Positions 41,314 through 50,962 of a stretch of 64,000 nt of DNA are shown piece by piece. Both the position numbers and the translations under genes were made by a program. The notes under the pieces are model-generated. The model ran no database searches, had not been told where the DNA came from, and saw nothing but the letters and a program-made list of their open reading frames with translations. Every line of letters starts with the position of its first letter. The stretch's first letter is position 1. Origin of the DNA: Moritella sp. Urea-trap-13 (GTDB lineage: Bacteria > Pseudomonadota > Gammaproteobacteria > Enterobacterales > Moritellaceae); assembly GCF_002836355.1 (NCBI RefSeq), contig NZ_PJCA01000027.1, positions 124,281 to 188,280 of the forward strand, read 5' to 3'.

Positions 41314-41826
41314 CTAAAAACTAAAGATAATGCCAGTTGAGAACATTGCGCTAAGGTCATAGGGTAAAAATGTTTTATCTCGATCAATATAGTTAAGATC
41401 TGTCCCCGCTCTGAAGGCAATATTATCCGTCACTGCAATCACCCAGTTAGCCGAGATACTGACACCTGTAGCTTCTGCGAATCTTACCTCATTACTCGCA
41501 AATCGTCTTTGCTGACCCTCATATTCAACCCAACCGGCTTCTAGCTGTAGTGACATTTTCGGTCTATTTACTAGCTGTTTTTGTGCCCCGATTCGATATG
41601 TTTTTAGTCTGTCTTTATCGAGATATAAAAATTCTGCTGAAGTATGGCTGTAAGATAAATAGACGGCATCCAAGCCTAAGGTATCAGTCAAACCTAACTG
41701 TATGCCCGCACCAGAAATACCTGTTCCCTCATAGGGGCCAATTTTCATTTCTGGAGAAATATGTACTGTATTAGCCAGCACAGATGTTGAACTGAGCAGT
41801 AGTAACGGAATAAGTGTCTTATTCAT
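41314..41826 (-). CDS. Small predicted outer-membrane beta-barrel
   Basis: A 170-residue protein with a signal peptide (MNKTLIPLLLLSSTSVLA, cleavage after LAN). The mature part alternates polar and aromatic residues and ends FSTGIIFSF, with a C-terminal Phe as in outer-membrane barrels. The size fits an eight-stranded barrel. Function unknown. It is in a cluster with two LysR genes on the same strand and an exported barrel-like protein on the other. Confidence 0.7.
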   Translation of the reverse strand: MNKTLIPLLLLSSTSVLANTVHISPEMKIGPYEGTGISGAGIQLGLTDTLGLDAVYLSYSHTSAEFLYLDKDRLKTYRIGAQKQLVNRPKMSLQLEAGWVEYEGQQRRFASNEVRFAEATGVSISANWVIAVTDNIAFRAGTDLNYIDRDKTFLPYDLSAMFSTGIIFSF

Positions 41827-41923
41827 AGGATGCGCCTGTATTGAAAGAGTAATAATTTTTCGTTAATACTATTTAAATATCCGGCGCAGGGCTAAACGTT
41901 ATGTCTTATATGGCTGATAAGCA

Positions 41924-42859
41924 TTACTTATTATTGAGCTGTAATTGTGTTTGAATAACACCTGAGATTAAGTCGTGCAGCCAGTTGAACAGAGCACTAT
42001 TACGGTGTCTGGTATGACAATAACTGTAGACACCAATATAGAAATCTTCACCTTGTATTTCCACATCCATGGCGCGCAGATTGGGATATTGCTGAATAGG
42101 GAATAGGTTAGTGTGGGGTAAGTACATGTCGGTATGTTGAATAATATCCAGCAATACCATTATGAATTCAGAGCGAAATCCGACCTTATGTTTCAAGCCA
42201 TGGGCTTTCATCGTCTCTGCTGCTAGGCTAAAACTCTCATTCCAACCGGGAGATATCATCGAGGCAATTTCATAACCGGCATAATCATCAGGGGTGGTTA
42301 ACGAGCGCTTAATTGGATGGGTATCTCTGACGATCACTTGGCCGCGTAAGTCTGCTAAGTTTTTACTATAGACTTCTGCAGGCGCGGCTATTTCATAATT
42401 AATACCAAGGTATACATCGTCTTTCTGAATGTCTTCAAGCGTCGACCGTGACCAGCTCACCAATTCAATACTGGCATTGGGCGCGGATGCTTTAAGCGCT
42501 TGATAAAGCGAACCTGATAGGCAGGAAAGTACCACGGGTGATAAGGCTATTCTTAGCGATGTATTGAGCGTTGCAGGGTCAAACTTTAGGCTATGATTAA
42601 TGCTGTTCGCTAAGCCGTTTAAGTGGGGCGCAATAGATGCCGCTAGCGTTTCTGCAAATGGCGTTGCTTTGAGTCCCGTGGGAACTTTGACAAACAATTC
42701 ATCATTAAAGTGATGGCGTAATTTGGTCAATGACTGGCTAATCGCAGGTTGAGACACAAACAGTCGTTCAGATGCTTTTCTCATATTGAGTTCTTGAGAA
42801 AGGATCAGGAAGACCTTTAATAAATTCAGATCTAATGTGTTATAGAGATCTTTTTTCAT
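41924..42859 (-). CDS. LysR-family regulator, first of a tandem pair
   Basis: A 311-residue LysR protein with HTH LNMRKASERLFVSQPAISQS at residues 27-46 and a substrate-binding domain. It is downstream of another LysR gene (42991) on the same strand, separated by about 130 bp. Both are of the NodD/LeuO-like subgroup (LNLLKVFLIL start). Tandem LysR genes near an outer-membrane protein suggest control of an uptake function; targets unproven. Confidence 0.86.
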   Translation of the reverse strand: MKKDLYNTLDLNLLKVFLILSQELNMRKASERLFVSQPAISQSLTKLRHHFNDELFVKVPTGLKATPFAETLAASIAPHLNGLANSINHSLKFDPATLNTSLRIALSPVVLSCLSGSLYQALKASAPNASIELVSWSRSTLEDIQKDDVYLGINYEIAAPAEVYSKNLADLRGQVIVRDTHPIKRSLTTPDDYAGYEIASMISPGWNESFSLAAETMKAHGLKHKVGFRSEFIMVLLDIIQHTDMYLPHTNLFPIQQYPNLRAMDVEIQGEDFYIGVYSYCHTRHRNSALFNWLHDLISGVIQTQLQLNNK

Positions 42860-42990
42860 GCCTATCCTGCCGCTAAAAGGGAATCATTTCCAGTCTAATC
42901 AAGTTTGTATTAATAAGACAGTTATTACGACCTCGACACGCCTGCACTGCGGTTAAATTATAATGTTAATTAGCCACTCTAATTACTATG

Positions 42991-43947
42991 TTAACTAACT
43001 ATTACGGTACGACTAAGTACATTATTGAGTTTATCTTCGATCACTTTTTTGATGATGTCTGCGCTAAATTTATATAAGGGTACGTGGTGGTTTTTTTCAA
43101 GATAATAGAATGCATGATTAATTTTGTTCGGTAGTTTGTCGTTCAGCCATTGCGGTTGGATGCACACCATGTCGTCATCGCAAACAGAGGCCGATAATGT
43201 TTCTGTGAGCGCTAGAATATCAGAATGCTTGGCCAAGCAGTTAAGCACGGACATACTTGCTGAGCGATATTTTAAATCGAATGACTTAAAATCACGAGAC
43301 TGGAACAAGGATTCACTTTCAAGGGTATCGGGTAATAGACAGCCGCCCAGTGGATATTGATTAAACTCCGCTTGTAGCATACCGCCTGTAACCCAAGGGT
43401 GATCTTTTCTGGCCACGATCATGCCTTGGCTTTGGGTTAATGGAATGCAGCGTATCGATTTGGGTGTGCTGATTGGATCGAAATTCATCGCCATATGTAC
43501 ACGGCCCTCAATTATGTCTTTCATGGTATTTTCTGTCCACGTAGTGACATTTATTTTGGCATTGGGCAAGGATTCAAATATGACTGAGGTAGTGAACTCT
43601 GTGGCAAAACTTTCTAAAAACACACTTGATACAGCTACCGTAAGCTCGCCATGAAAGTGCTCAGGCTCAAAAAAACTCACTGGTAATAATAAATCGTCAA
43701 TAGCCTGAATATTCTCGTTCAAGCCTTCATTGATGATGATCGCGCGTTGTGTCGGTGCTAACTCATTGTTGGCTGAATAAAATAAACGGTCACCAGTGAA
43801 TGCCCGCAACTTTGCTAATGTTTGGCTGACAGCGGATTGAGTAACACCTAATTTTTTAGCCGCAATGGTGGTGCTTCTCGCCTGATAAATAGCATTAAAT
43901 ATCCGCAGGTAATTCAGGTTTATTTTTTCATTATAAGTGGTATGCAT
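42991..43947 (-). CDS. LysR-family regulator, second of a tandem pair
   Basis: A 318-residue LysR protein with HTH TTIAAKKLGVTQSAVSQTL near residues 30-48. A GGAAAAG ribosome-binding site precedes the ATG. It is divergent from the outer-membrane protein gene at 44081 across a 133-bp spacer, so that gene is its most likely target. It is related to but clearly distinct from the LysR protein at 41924. Confidence 0.86.
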   Translation of the reverse strand: MHTTYNEKINLNYLRIFNAIYQARSTTIAAKKLGVTQSAVSQTLAKLRAFTGDRLFYSANNELAPTQRAIIINEGLNENIQAIDDLLLPVSFFEPEHFHGELTVAVSSVFLESFATEFTTSVIFESLPNAKINVTTWTENTMKDIIEGRVHMAMNFDPISTPKSIRCIPLTQSQGMIVARKDHPWVTGGMLQAEFNQYPLGGCLLPDTLESESLFQSRDFKSFDLKYRSASMSVLNCLAKHSDILALTETLSASVCDDDMVCIQPQWLNDKLPNKINHAFYYLEKNHHVPLYKFSADIIKKVIEDKLNNVLSRTVIVS

Positions 43948-44080
43948 AAGTCTTTTCCATTACGGTGTTTGTGGTTTTATTAGCATCGCTAATAGCGGCT
44001 ATAAGTGGAATTAAATGGCTGTTTAATTCATATTCCCCACCAAGTTAATCGACTCGTTATATCGTTATTTGGAGAAAGTC

Positions 44081-44917
44081 ATGGGTATGAATAAAACGTT
44101 ATTATCTTTAATCTCAGCTGGTGTTATCAGCGCAGTATGTAGCACAAGTGTATTTGCTAATGAGTCTCAGGAATCTCAGCATGATCAGGAGTACCATGAT
44201 GCCGACCCGAGAAACAGTAACTTTAGAGCAGCTGTATTTGCTAGTGACGCTGGCGAGTTAAAGCTACTTGCTGGTGGCGGTGCTAGCGGCTTAACCAGTG
44301 ATATATCGCAAACAATCGGTTTCGCGGAATATTACACTCAGTCTAACAATGCCCGTGTTCGCGCAGCTCATTTCGACCGATTTGGTGGCGCATACATGGA
44401 CCTTTATCGCTTAGACGAGGCTGCCGGTATGTACACCGCAGGTTATATGCTGCCGTTAGAAAGTGATGATGGCACATTGTTTTTTCCTTCATTAAATTAT
44501 ACTTATATCGACTTTAAGACCGCTGATTTGTCCGAACTCGCTAATTCGAGCATGGCTGGTTCACCATTATCTGTGAGTGGTTTTTCAGTAAGTGATGCTG
44601 ATATTCAGCAAACACTCAAAGGTAATGATGCTCATCTTGGCTCCGTAAACCTGTATGCGGTACACCCTTGGAACGAGACTCACTTCTCTGTATTCAATGT
44701 CAATCTTGGTTCATCATATTCAGGCGTTGATATGCAAGTGGCTAATATTATGTGGGTACAAGGTATCAAGACTCACGTCGCCGATAAGACCATTAACATC
44801 ATGCTTGAAGTCAAATACGATGCGATGAAGCTCCAAACAGAACAAAGTAATTTATCTGATGGTGAAGAAAGATCAGAAGAAGTCACAGTCTCTGTCGGTG
44901 TTGATTACCGATTTTAG
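44081..44917 (+). CDS. Exported outer-membrane-type protein
   Basis: 278 residues from ATG 44081, supported by GGAGAAAG seven bases upstream. A signal peptide ends at VFAN. The mature protein reads as a barrel of about 10-12 strands and ends DYRF with a C-terminal Phe. A His/Asp-rich patch follows the signal (SQHDQEYHDADPRN). I did not recognise a named porin family. It is divergent from a LysR gene and lies 1.2 kb before the sulfatase operon, so a role in substrate entry is plausible but unproven. Confidence 0.7.
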   Translation: MGMNKTLLSLISAGVISAVCSTSVFANESQESQHDQEYHDADPRNSNFRAAVFASDAGELKLLAGGGASGLTSDISQTIGFAEYYTQSNNARVRAAHFDRFGGAYMDLYRLDEAAGMYTAGYMLPLESDDGTLFFPSLNYTYIDFKTADLSELANSSMAGSPLSVSGFSVSDADIQQTLKGNDAHLGSVNLYAVHPWNETHFSVFNVNLGSSYSGVDMQVANIMWVQGIKTHVADKTINIMLEVKYDAMKLQTEQSNLSDGEERSEEVTVSVGVDYRF

Positions 44918-45092
44918 TAGTCGGTAGGTTTGCTAGCGCTATATTAAGCGTTATGGATATCGATTTATCATTGCTACCACTATCTGCCTATGACTGCTCT
45001 CTTAGCCTGTTTAGTGTATGTAGTAGCATAATTTTGCAGCAATGATAAATGACATAAAGGCGGGATTAAGCAGTAGAATTACTGGTTGTGTA

Positions 45093-45863
45093 TTAATCGC
45101 TGGCGATCCCTAAGCCGTTACGTAATGCAAATTGGATTAATTCTGTGTGTTTATCGAATTCCAAAATATCGAGCATACGATATTTATGTGATTCGATAGT
45201 GCGTGAGCTTAAGAACAACTTATCTGCACACTGTTTAGCGCTATAGCCTTGCGCCAATAACGTCAGGACAGCACACTGTTTTTTACTCAGCAGTAGTAAT
45301 TTTTCATTTTCATTTATATCTTGCTGTAAGTTGCGGGCAAGCGTTGAATGCTGCCAATAGCATAACCACATTTCACACAATAGCTTGAGGCGCTTTAAAT
45401 CCTCATTGCCTAACGGCTGATCATTATCGCCAAATCGGGTGAAAGATAGCGCTCCCCAGTTTTGTCCAAACAGTTGCAATGGAATAATGCAGTGCCAGCG
45501 TCCACCTTGCTCGTGTAACTTATTTAATACCAGACACTTATCTTTTTGTAATTCCTGCGCGGTAAAGCTGTTCCAATCATGCTTGGTTTTTAATAACTTA
45601 AAGTAGTCCTGATAATTACCATCAATAAAATGCTGTTTAATTAGTGGCGGAATACCGGCTTTTTCGACCGACTCGGTTTTACCATCATTAAGTAAGATCA
45701 TCGAGTTAGGAAACAGTGTAAGCCTATCAATATTAAACCAATCTAATGCATCCATGGCTATCTGACGCCAGAGTTGAATGAAGTCTTTTGGCGAGCTTGA
45801 AATTAACGCGCTCGATTGCGCCATGAGCAGTTGTTCGAAATCATTATTAGGAGATTCAGGCAT
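45093..45863 (-). CDS. LuxR-type (FixJ/GerE HTH) regulator
   Basis: About 256 residues from the ATG at 45863, which has GGA seven bases upstream; starts up to 45884 are open. The N-terminal 180 residues look like a GAF-like sensor. The C-terminus is a GerE-type HTH (KQCAVLTLLAQGYSAKQCAD, then LSSRTIESHKYRMLDIL). It is divergent from the sulfatase gene (spacer about 230 bp) and is its likely regulator. No autoinducer-binding residues or receiver aspartate were identified. Confidence 0.83.
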   Translation of the reverse strand: MPESPNNDFEQLLMAQSSALISSSPKDFIQLWRQIAMDALDWFNIDRLTLFPNSMILLNDGKTESVEKAGIPPLIKQHFIDGNYQDYFKLLKTKHDWNSFTAQELQKDKCLVLNKLHEQGGRWHCIIPLQLFGQNWGALSFTRFGDNDQPLGNEDLKRLKLLCEMWLCYWQHSTLARNLQQDINENEKLLLLSKKQCAVLTLLAQGYSAKQCADKLFLSSRTIESHKYRMLDILEFDKHTELIQFALRNGLGIASD

Positions 45864-46094
45864 TCTTAGTTCCATTTTTAACACGCAAGCGCGAGTGTGA
45901 AGGTACTAGGATAAAAGTACTAGCGTAAAAATACTGCAAAACAGACTTTGTGAGCTTGGATTATGATTTCAGTGATGTAAGTCAATTGACTATTTTATTC
46001 AGTAAATTTACTGCTTACTGAATACCTTAGCATATGGAGAATAGTCCCTGATGATTCTATTCACAACTTAGTAAAACAATCACAGGACATTATT

Positions 46095-47675
46095 ATGTTT
46101 AAAAATAAGACGTTTTTGCAATTGTCGATAGGTGCTGTTCTTGCCTCGACTGCAACGGCAAGTTTTGCGACCACCGATGAGAACCGTCCTAATATCTTAG
46201 CTATTTGGGGCGATGATATTGGTATTGATAACATCAGTGCTTATACGCATGGACAAGCAGGTCATTGGACTCCCAATATCGACCGAATCGCCAGTGAAGG
46301 CGTGTTATTTACCGATTACTATGGCGAACAATCTTGTACTGCTGGCCGTGCTGCGTTTATTACTGGTCAACATCCAATTCGTACAGGTTTAACAAAAGTC
46401 GGTATGCCTGGGTCAACCCAAGGTATGCGTCAAGAAGATCCAACCATTGCTGGCATGTTGAAAGACAAGGGTTACATGACGGGTCAGTTTGGTAAGAATC
46501 ATTTAGGCGACCGCCCTGAACAGCTACCGACTGCTAATGGTTTTGACGAATTCTTTGGTAACTTGTATCACCTTAATGCTGAAGAAGAGCCGGAGCACGC
46601 TGATTACCCTAAAGGCGCTGGCTTTAAGAAACGTTTTGGCCCGCGTGGTGTTATCCATTCTTATGCTGATGGCCGTACAGAAGATACTGGTTCGTTAACG
46701 AAGAAACGTATGGAAACGGTTGATGAAGAGTTCCTTGCTTCAGCTATCGATTTCATTGATCGTGCACATAAAGAAAACAAACCTTTCTTTGTTTGGTTCA
46801 ACTCGACACGCATGCACGTTTGGACGCATCTAAAAGAAGAAAGCCAAGGTCTGTCTAAGCGTGGCGGTTTATACGGCGACGGTATGGTAGAGCACGACAA
46901 CATGGTAGGTGTGTTACTGGACAAATTGGATGATCTTAAGATCGCTGACAATACCATCGTTCTGTATACCACCGATAACGGTGCTGAGAAATGGTCTTGG
47001 CCAGATGGTGGTGCATCACGCTTTAAAGGCGAGAAGAATACCACATGGGAAGGCGGTTTCCGTGTACCCGCGATGGTGCGTTGGCCAGCTAAGATCCCTG
47101 CGGGTCAAGTGGTTAATGAAATTGCAGCGCACAATGATTGGGCGACAACATTCCTTGCTGCCGCAGGCGAACCAACAATCGCGGCTGACCTGAAAAAAGG
47201 CACTAAGCTGAATGGTAAAAAATATAAAGTCCATTTAGATGGTTACAACTTATTGCCAAAACTTATCGAAGGCAAATCAACCACAGCTGATGATAATAAA
47301 GATTGGCCACGTAAAGCCTTTGTTTATGGTACTGATAGCGGTGATGTTGCTGGTGTACGTGTAGGTGATTGGAAGATCCTTTATTCATACCAAGAGTGTC
47401 ACGGTATTGAAGCATGGCGCTGTCCGATGACTGAAGGTCGTATGCCTTATATCTTCAACTTACGTCAAGACCCGTATGAAGAAGCATTTGATACATCAGG
47501 CGCATATGAAACTTGGATGGTTGAACACCTACCGTACATGTATATGGGCGCTGGTTATACTTTCCAGTGGTTAAATACCTTTAATGAATTCCCACCACGT
47601 CAAGTACCTGGTTCATTCTCAATCGATAAGATTGTAGAGAAAATGCAAATTTGGGAACGTGCTCAATACCAATAA
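46095..47675 (+). CDS. Exported sulfatase (formylglycine-dependent)
   Basis: A 526-residue protein with a signal peptide (cleavage near SFAT). Type I sulfatase features: metal-binding Asp40-Asp41 (IWGDDIG), the formylglycine motif CTAGR at Cys81, FGKNHLGD with catalytic Lys and His, and YTTDNG near residue 295. This Cys-type site must be converted to formylglycine; a radical-SAM maturase is encoded next. The long C-terminal region (HGIEAWRCP, PYMYMGAGYTFQWLNTFNEF) is shared with arylsulfatase-like enzymes that act on small or membrane-linked sulfate esters. Periplasmic location is expected. Substrate unknown. Confidence 0.93.
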   Translation: MFKNKTFLQLSIGAVLASTATASFATTDENRPNILAIWGDDIGIDNISAYTHGQAGHWTPNIDRIASEGVLFTDYYGEQSCTAGRAAFITGQHPIRTGLTKVGMPGSTQGMRQEDPTIAGMLKDKGYMTGQFGKNHLGDRPEQLPTANGFDEFFGNLYHLNAEEEPEHADYPKGAGFKKRFGPRGVIHSYADGRTEDTGSLTKKRMETVDEEFLASAIDFIDRAHKENKPFFVWFNSTRMHVWTHLKEESQGLSKRGGLYGDGMVEHDNMVGVLLDKLDDLKIADNTIVLYTTDNGAEKWSWPDGGASRFKGEKNTTWEGGFRVPAMVRWPAKIPAGQVVNEIAAHNDWATTFLAAAGEPTIAADLKKGTKLNGKKYKVHLDGYNLLPKLIEGKSTTADDNKDWPRKAFVYGTDSGDVAGVRVGDWKILYSYQECHGIEAWRCPMTEGRMPYIFNLRQDPYEEAFDTSGAYETWMVEHLPYMYMGAGYTFQWLNTFNEFPPRQVPGSFSIDKIVEKMQIWERAQYQ

Positions 47676-47790
47676 TCATGACTAATTGATTATGCACAAG
47701 TAACGAGCTGCTTAGGTAGCTCGTTACGACAAACTAAGGAGAGTTTGCCATTACCAACACACGATACCGCCGATAATTAAGTGAGATAGC

Positions 47791-49122
47791 ATGACTAATA
47801 ATCTAGACACCATGACTGATAACCTGATAGTGCAAAAAGACGTGAACAGCTATAACCCGCATCAGCCGACCAAGCGCATGAACATCATGACCAAGCCTAC
47901 TGGTTCAGCCTGTAATATTGATTGCCAATACTGCTATTACCTTAGCAAGGATGAATTACTCGGTGATAAAGACGGTTGTAAGCCCGTCATGAAAGACGCC
48001 ATGTTAGAAGATTATATCCGCACTTATATCGAGCAACAAAATCATTCAGAAATTGTTTTCCATTGGCAAGGTGGCGAACCAACACTACTGGGTGTTAACT
48101 ATTTTCGTGACGTAGTGCGCTTGCAAAAAAAATACGCACCAAAGAATGTCACTATCGAAAACAACATACAAACTAACGGTATTTTACTTAATGACGAATG
48201 GGGCAAGTTTTTAGCAAAGAATAACTTCATGGTAGGTATTAGCATTGATGGACCAGAAATGCTCCACAATACTTACCGCGTAAACCGAGCTGGGCGAGGC
48301 ACGTTTAAGCAAACATTTGCGGGCATCAAGATCCTGCATAAATACAACATCAATTTTGCCACGCTGACTTGTGTTAACAACTTAACCGCTGATAACGCAC
48401 TGGAAATATATCGTTTTTTACGCGAGGACGTTAAATCAAAGCAAATGCAATTTATCCCGATTGTAGAACCAAAAAGCTTTAAAACTACGGCACCACAACA
48501 TTGGAAAAATGAAGAAGTTATATTCCAAGGCATGCCTGAAATGGATCCTAGTCACCCGAACTCTGTGGTTGAAAGCTGGTGTGTATCACCGTCGCAATGG
48601 GGCAAGTTCCTGTGCACGGTATTTGATGAATGGTTAGACAACGATATCGGCCAAATCAATGTGCCGTATTTTGAAGCAAGCATCGAAGCGTGGATGGGAC
48701 GTGTTAATCCACTATGTACCCTTGCCCCTATGTGCGGCAAAGGTCTGGCTATAGAAGCCAATGGCGACGTATTCTCATGCGATCACTATGTTTATCCAGA
48801 ATATAAGCTAGGTAACATCAAAGATAAAACCCTAGAAGATATGCAATTCTCAGCGGGACAGGAACAATTTGGCCGTGTGAAAGAGGCTACGTTACCGAAA
48901 CAATGTCGCGAATGTGAATATCAGTTTGCGTGTTTCGGTGAATGTCCTAAAAACCGTTTTATCAAAACTTTAGATGGTGAATCTGGCTTAAATTACCTGT
49001 GTGGCGGTTGGAAGCAATTCTTCAGTCATATCGACCAATACATCATGATGATCGTAGTGACTATGGGCTATAAGGTGCATAAAAAAATTAACGCCGACGC
49101 CATGAAAATCAAATTTAAATAA
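47791..49122 (+). CDS. Anaerobic sulfatase-maturating radical-SAM enzyme (AslB/AnSME)
   Basis: 443 residues. The radical-SAM cluster motif CNIDCQYC begins at Cys41, followed by WQGGEPTLLG. C-terminal SPASM cysteines (CTLAPMCGKG, GDVFSCDHYVYP, CRECEYQFACFGECPKNRF, YLCGGW) bind two auxiliary 4Fe-4S clusters. It oxidises the sulfatase active-site cysteine to formylglycine in the cytosol before export. The gene follows the sulfatase after 115 bp and is followed within 12 bp by a lipoprotein gene. A later Met at residue 30 is an alternative start, but the upstream residues are not excluded. Confidence 0.94.
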   Translation: MTNNLDTMTDNLIVQKDVNSYNPHQPTKRMNIMTKPTGSACNIDCQYCYYLSKDELLGDKDGCKPVMKDAMLEDYIRTYIEQQNHSEIVFHWQGGEPTLLGVNYFRDVVRLQKKYAPKNVTIENNIQTNGILLNDEWGKFLAKNNFMVGISIDGPEMLHNTYRVNRAGRGTFKQTFAGIKILHKYNINFATLTCVNNLTADNALEIYRFLREDVKSKQMQFIPIVEPKSFKTTAPQHWKNEEVIFQGMPEMDPSHPNSVVESWCVSPSQWGKFLCTVFDEWLDNDIGQINVPYFEASIEAWMGRVNPLCTLAPMCGKGLAIEANGDVFSCDHYVYPEYKLGNIKDKTLEDMQFSAGQEQFGRVKEATLPKQCRECEYQFACFGECPKNRFIKTLDGESGLNYLCGGWKQFFSHIDQYIMMIVVTMGYKVHKKINADAMKIKFK

Positions 49123-49133
49123 AGGTACACGCA

Positions 49134-49772
49134 ATGAAAAAAATACTCATTACAGCGCTATTCAGTGCCGCGAGCCTATTGTTGGTTGGCTGCTCAAACA
49201 CGACGTCATTGGTGCAAGATAATGACCAAAATACAGCAATGTTCACAGATAATTCGGCACTAGAAACTACAGACATAATGGCCGAAAAAACGAAGCAAGG
49301 ATCTGCCTATTTCCCTGACGATATCGTACAGCCGTTGATCGACCAATCATTCGCGACCATGGCACTAGAATATAAAATGTACGCAACGTATTTTAATATC
49401 TGTCAAAAGGCGCCTGATGATGCGGTATGTGACGCACCGTATAAAACAGCGATGACACGCTACAAACAAGCCAAAGCAAATCATGATGTATTAAGCCTGC
49501 TGTGGACTTCCGATTTGAAAGACATTGAGATCCAGCCAGCTGCAATGAATGAACTCGCTGAATTATTAGTGAAACTTGATTATTTACCCCTTATTAAAGA
49601 ACAGGAAAGTATTAAAGGTGATGAAAGCAATCAAAGCGGTAAATTTACTGTAGAGGAAATAAGCCAAGCTACTTACCATTGGATGCAAGATAAGGGCTTA
49701 CCAGAGACTGAGACTATCTTGTTATTACATGAGGTATTAATAAAGTCTGACGTACTTAAATTAACTATTTAG
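49134..49772 (+). CDS. Lipoprotein in the sulfatase operon
   Basis: A 212-residue lipoprotein with lipobox LVGC at Cys20. The mature part is mostly helical, with conserved-looking CQKAPDDAVCDAPYKTAMTR (a likely disulfide) around residue 100. I did not recognise the family. It is tightly linked to the maturase (11-bp gap) and to the next gene (40 bp), so it probably works with the exported sulfatase at the envelope. Confidence 0.75.
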   Translation: MKKILITALFSAASLLLVGCSNTTSLVQDNDQNTAMFTDNSALETTDIMAEKTKQGSAYFPDDIVQPLIDQSFATMALEYKMYATYFNICQKAPDDAVCDAPYKTAMTRYKQAKANHDVLSLLWTSDLKDIEIQPAAMNELAELLVKLDYLPLIKEQESIKGDESNQSGKFTVEEISQATYHWMQDKGLPETETILLLHEVLIKSDVLKLTI

Positions 49773-49812
49773 CTTATTAAATATTTAGCATAGGTTAAAC
49801 AAGGAATGATTC

Positions 49813-50841
49813 ATGATGAAATATGCTTTTAAGAAAACAATTGAAATGCCTGTTCGAGTTGTTATGGCTGCAGTGCAGTTGGCTGTTAGCTTATTTATCG
49901 CATTATTATTAACTATGAATGTCAGCGCGACAGAATTTAACAGCGTAACCTTGTCTGAAATTTCACAAAATAAAGAGGCGCCAATCCAGCAGCGTGTTGC
50001 TGCAACAATGGAATTGGGTAATATCAGCGATCAAAATGCTATCATTGCCATTGGTCGAGCAACGCGCGATGACGCGGTTGAATTACGACGAGCTGCTATT
50101 TTTGCGGTCGAACATTGGCAGCATTCAGCGCGTTGGGACATTATATCGCCGCTACTGAATGATGCTGTAGAAAGCGTGCGATTTGAAGCTGCACTGGCCG
50201 TTGTTACCTTATGGCCTGTTTTGAATGAGGGCCAACGACAAGTACTCGGTGAACAAATTGAAGCATATATGTTGGCACTGCCAAATGATGATGCTGCATT
50301 GGTACAGCGCGCTTATTTATACCGTGTGCGTGGTGATTATGAGCAAGCTGAGATAGTGTTTACTGTGCTATTAAATCGTAATATGAATAATAACCATAAT
50401 TTCATGTATTTAGAATATGTGGAGTTATTAAAAGCCACTGACAGAAACCAGCAAGCAATCATTTTATTAGAAGATGTAGTGCAAACTCAGGTTACTCAAC
50501 AAGGTGTTGCCAGCAGTGAATTGTATTTTAGTTTAGGTTTAGCGCACTATCGTGAAAAAAATAGCAGTGCTGCAATTGCAAATATTAAACTCGCTCATGA
50601 ATTAAATAACCAGGATGCACAAGTAAGTTATACCTTGGCATTACTTACTAAAGCACAAGAGCCTATGGCGGCGGTTGAGCTATTATCACAGGCTTATCAG
50701 GTTAATCCACAGCCTAAATATTTGTACGCTTTGTGCGAGTTACAATTACAGCAAGGTATAGATGCGAGCACGTGTCTGAGTGATTTACGTTTGCTGATAC
50801 CAAGCCAGATCGTTGATGATTTAATGCTATCGGTTAAGTAG
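49813..50841 (+). CDS. HEAT/TPR-repeat envelope protein in the sulfatase operon
   Basis: 342 residues. An N-terminal hydrophobic segment (VRVVMAAVQLAVSLFIALLL) acts as a signal peptide or anchor. Residues 55-140 hold HEAT-like repeats (EAPIQQRVAATMELGNIS, DAVELRRAAIFAVEHW, ESVRFEAALAVVTLW); residues 155-330 hold TPR-like repeats (QRAYLYRVRGDYEQAE, ELYFSLGLAHYREKNSSAAI). Such proteins are scaffolds. As the last gene of the operon before a strong terminator, it may bind the sulfatase or lipoprotein in the periplasm. Confidence 0.8.
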   Translation: MMKYAFKKTIEMPVRVVMAAVQLAVSLFIALLLTMNVSATEFNSVTLSEISQNKEAPIQQRVAATMELGNISDQNAIIAIGRATRDDAVELRRAAIFAVEHWQHSARWDIISPLLNDAVESVRFEAALAVVTLWPVLNEGQRQVLGEQIEAYMLALPNDDAALVQRAYLYRVRGDYEQAEIVFTVLLNRNMNNNHNFMYLEYVELLKATDRNQQAIILLEDVVQTQVTQQGVASSELYFSLGLAHYREKNSSAAIANIKLAHELNNQDAQVSYTLALLTKAQEPMAAVELLSQAYQVNPQPKYLYALCELQLQQGIDASTCLSDLRLLIPSQIVDDLMLSVK

Positions 50842-50890
50842 CTATTCTTGATGAAGTGATGCAGTAAGACACATTAAAATCACTTTATAG

Positions 50891-50940
50891 AAACCCAAAA
50901 GGGGCGAAACAGTGATTGTTTCTCCCCTTTGGTTTGTTTT
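50891..50940 (+). terminator. Strong terminator after the sulfatase operon
   Basis: AAACCCAAAAGGGGCGAAACA pairs with TGTTTCTCCCCTTTGGTTT with short bulges and is followed by GTTTT. It also separates this operon from the convergent purine operon. Confidence 0.9.
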
Positions 50941-50962
50941 CTACTCGTTAACCGCCATTTAG

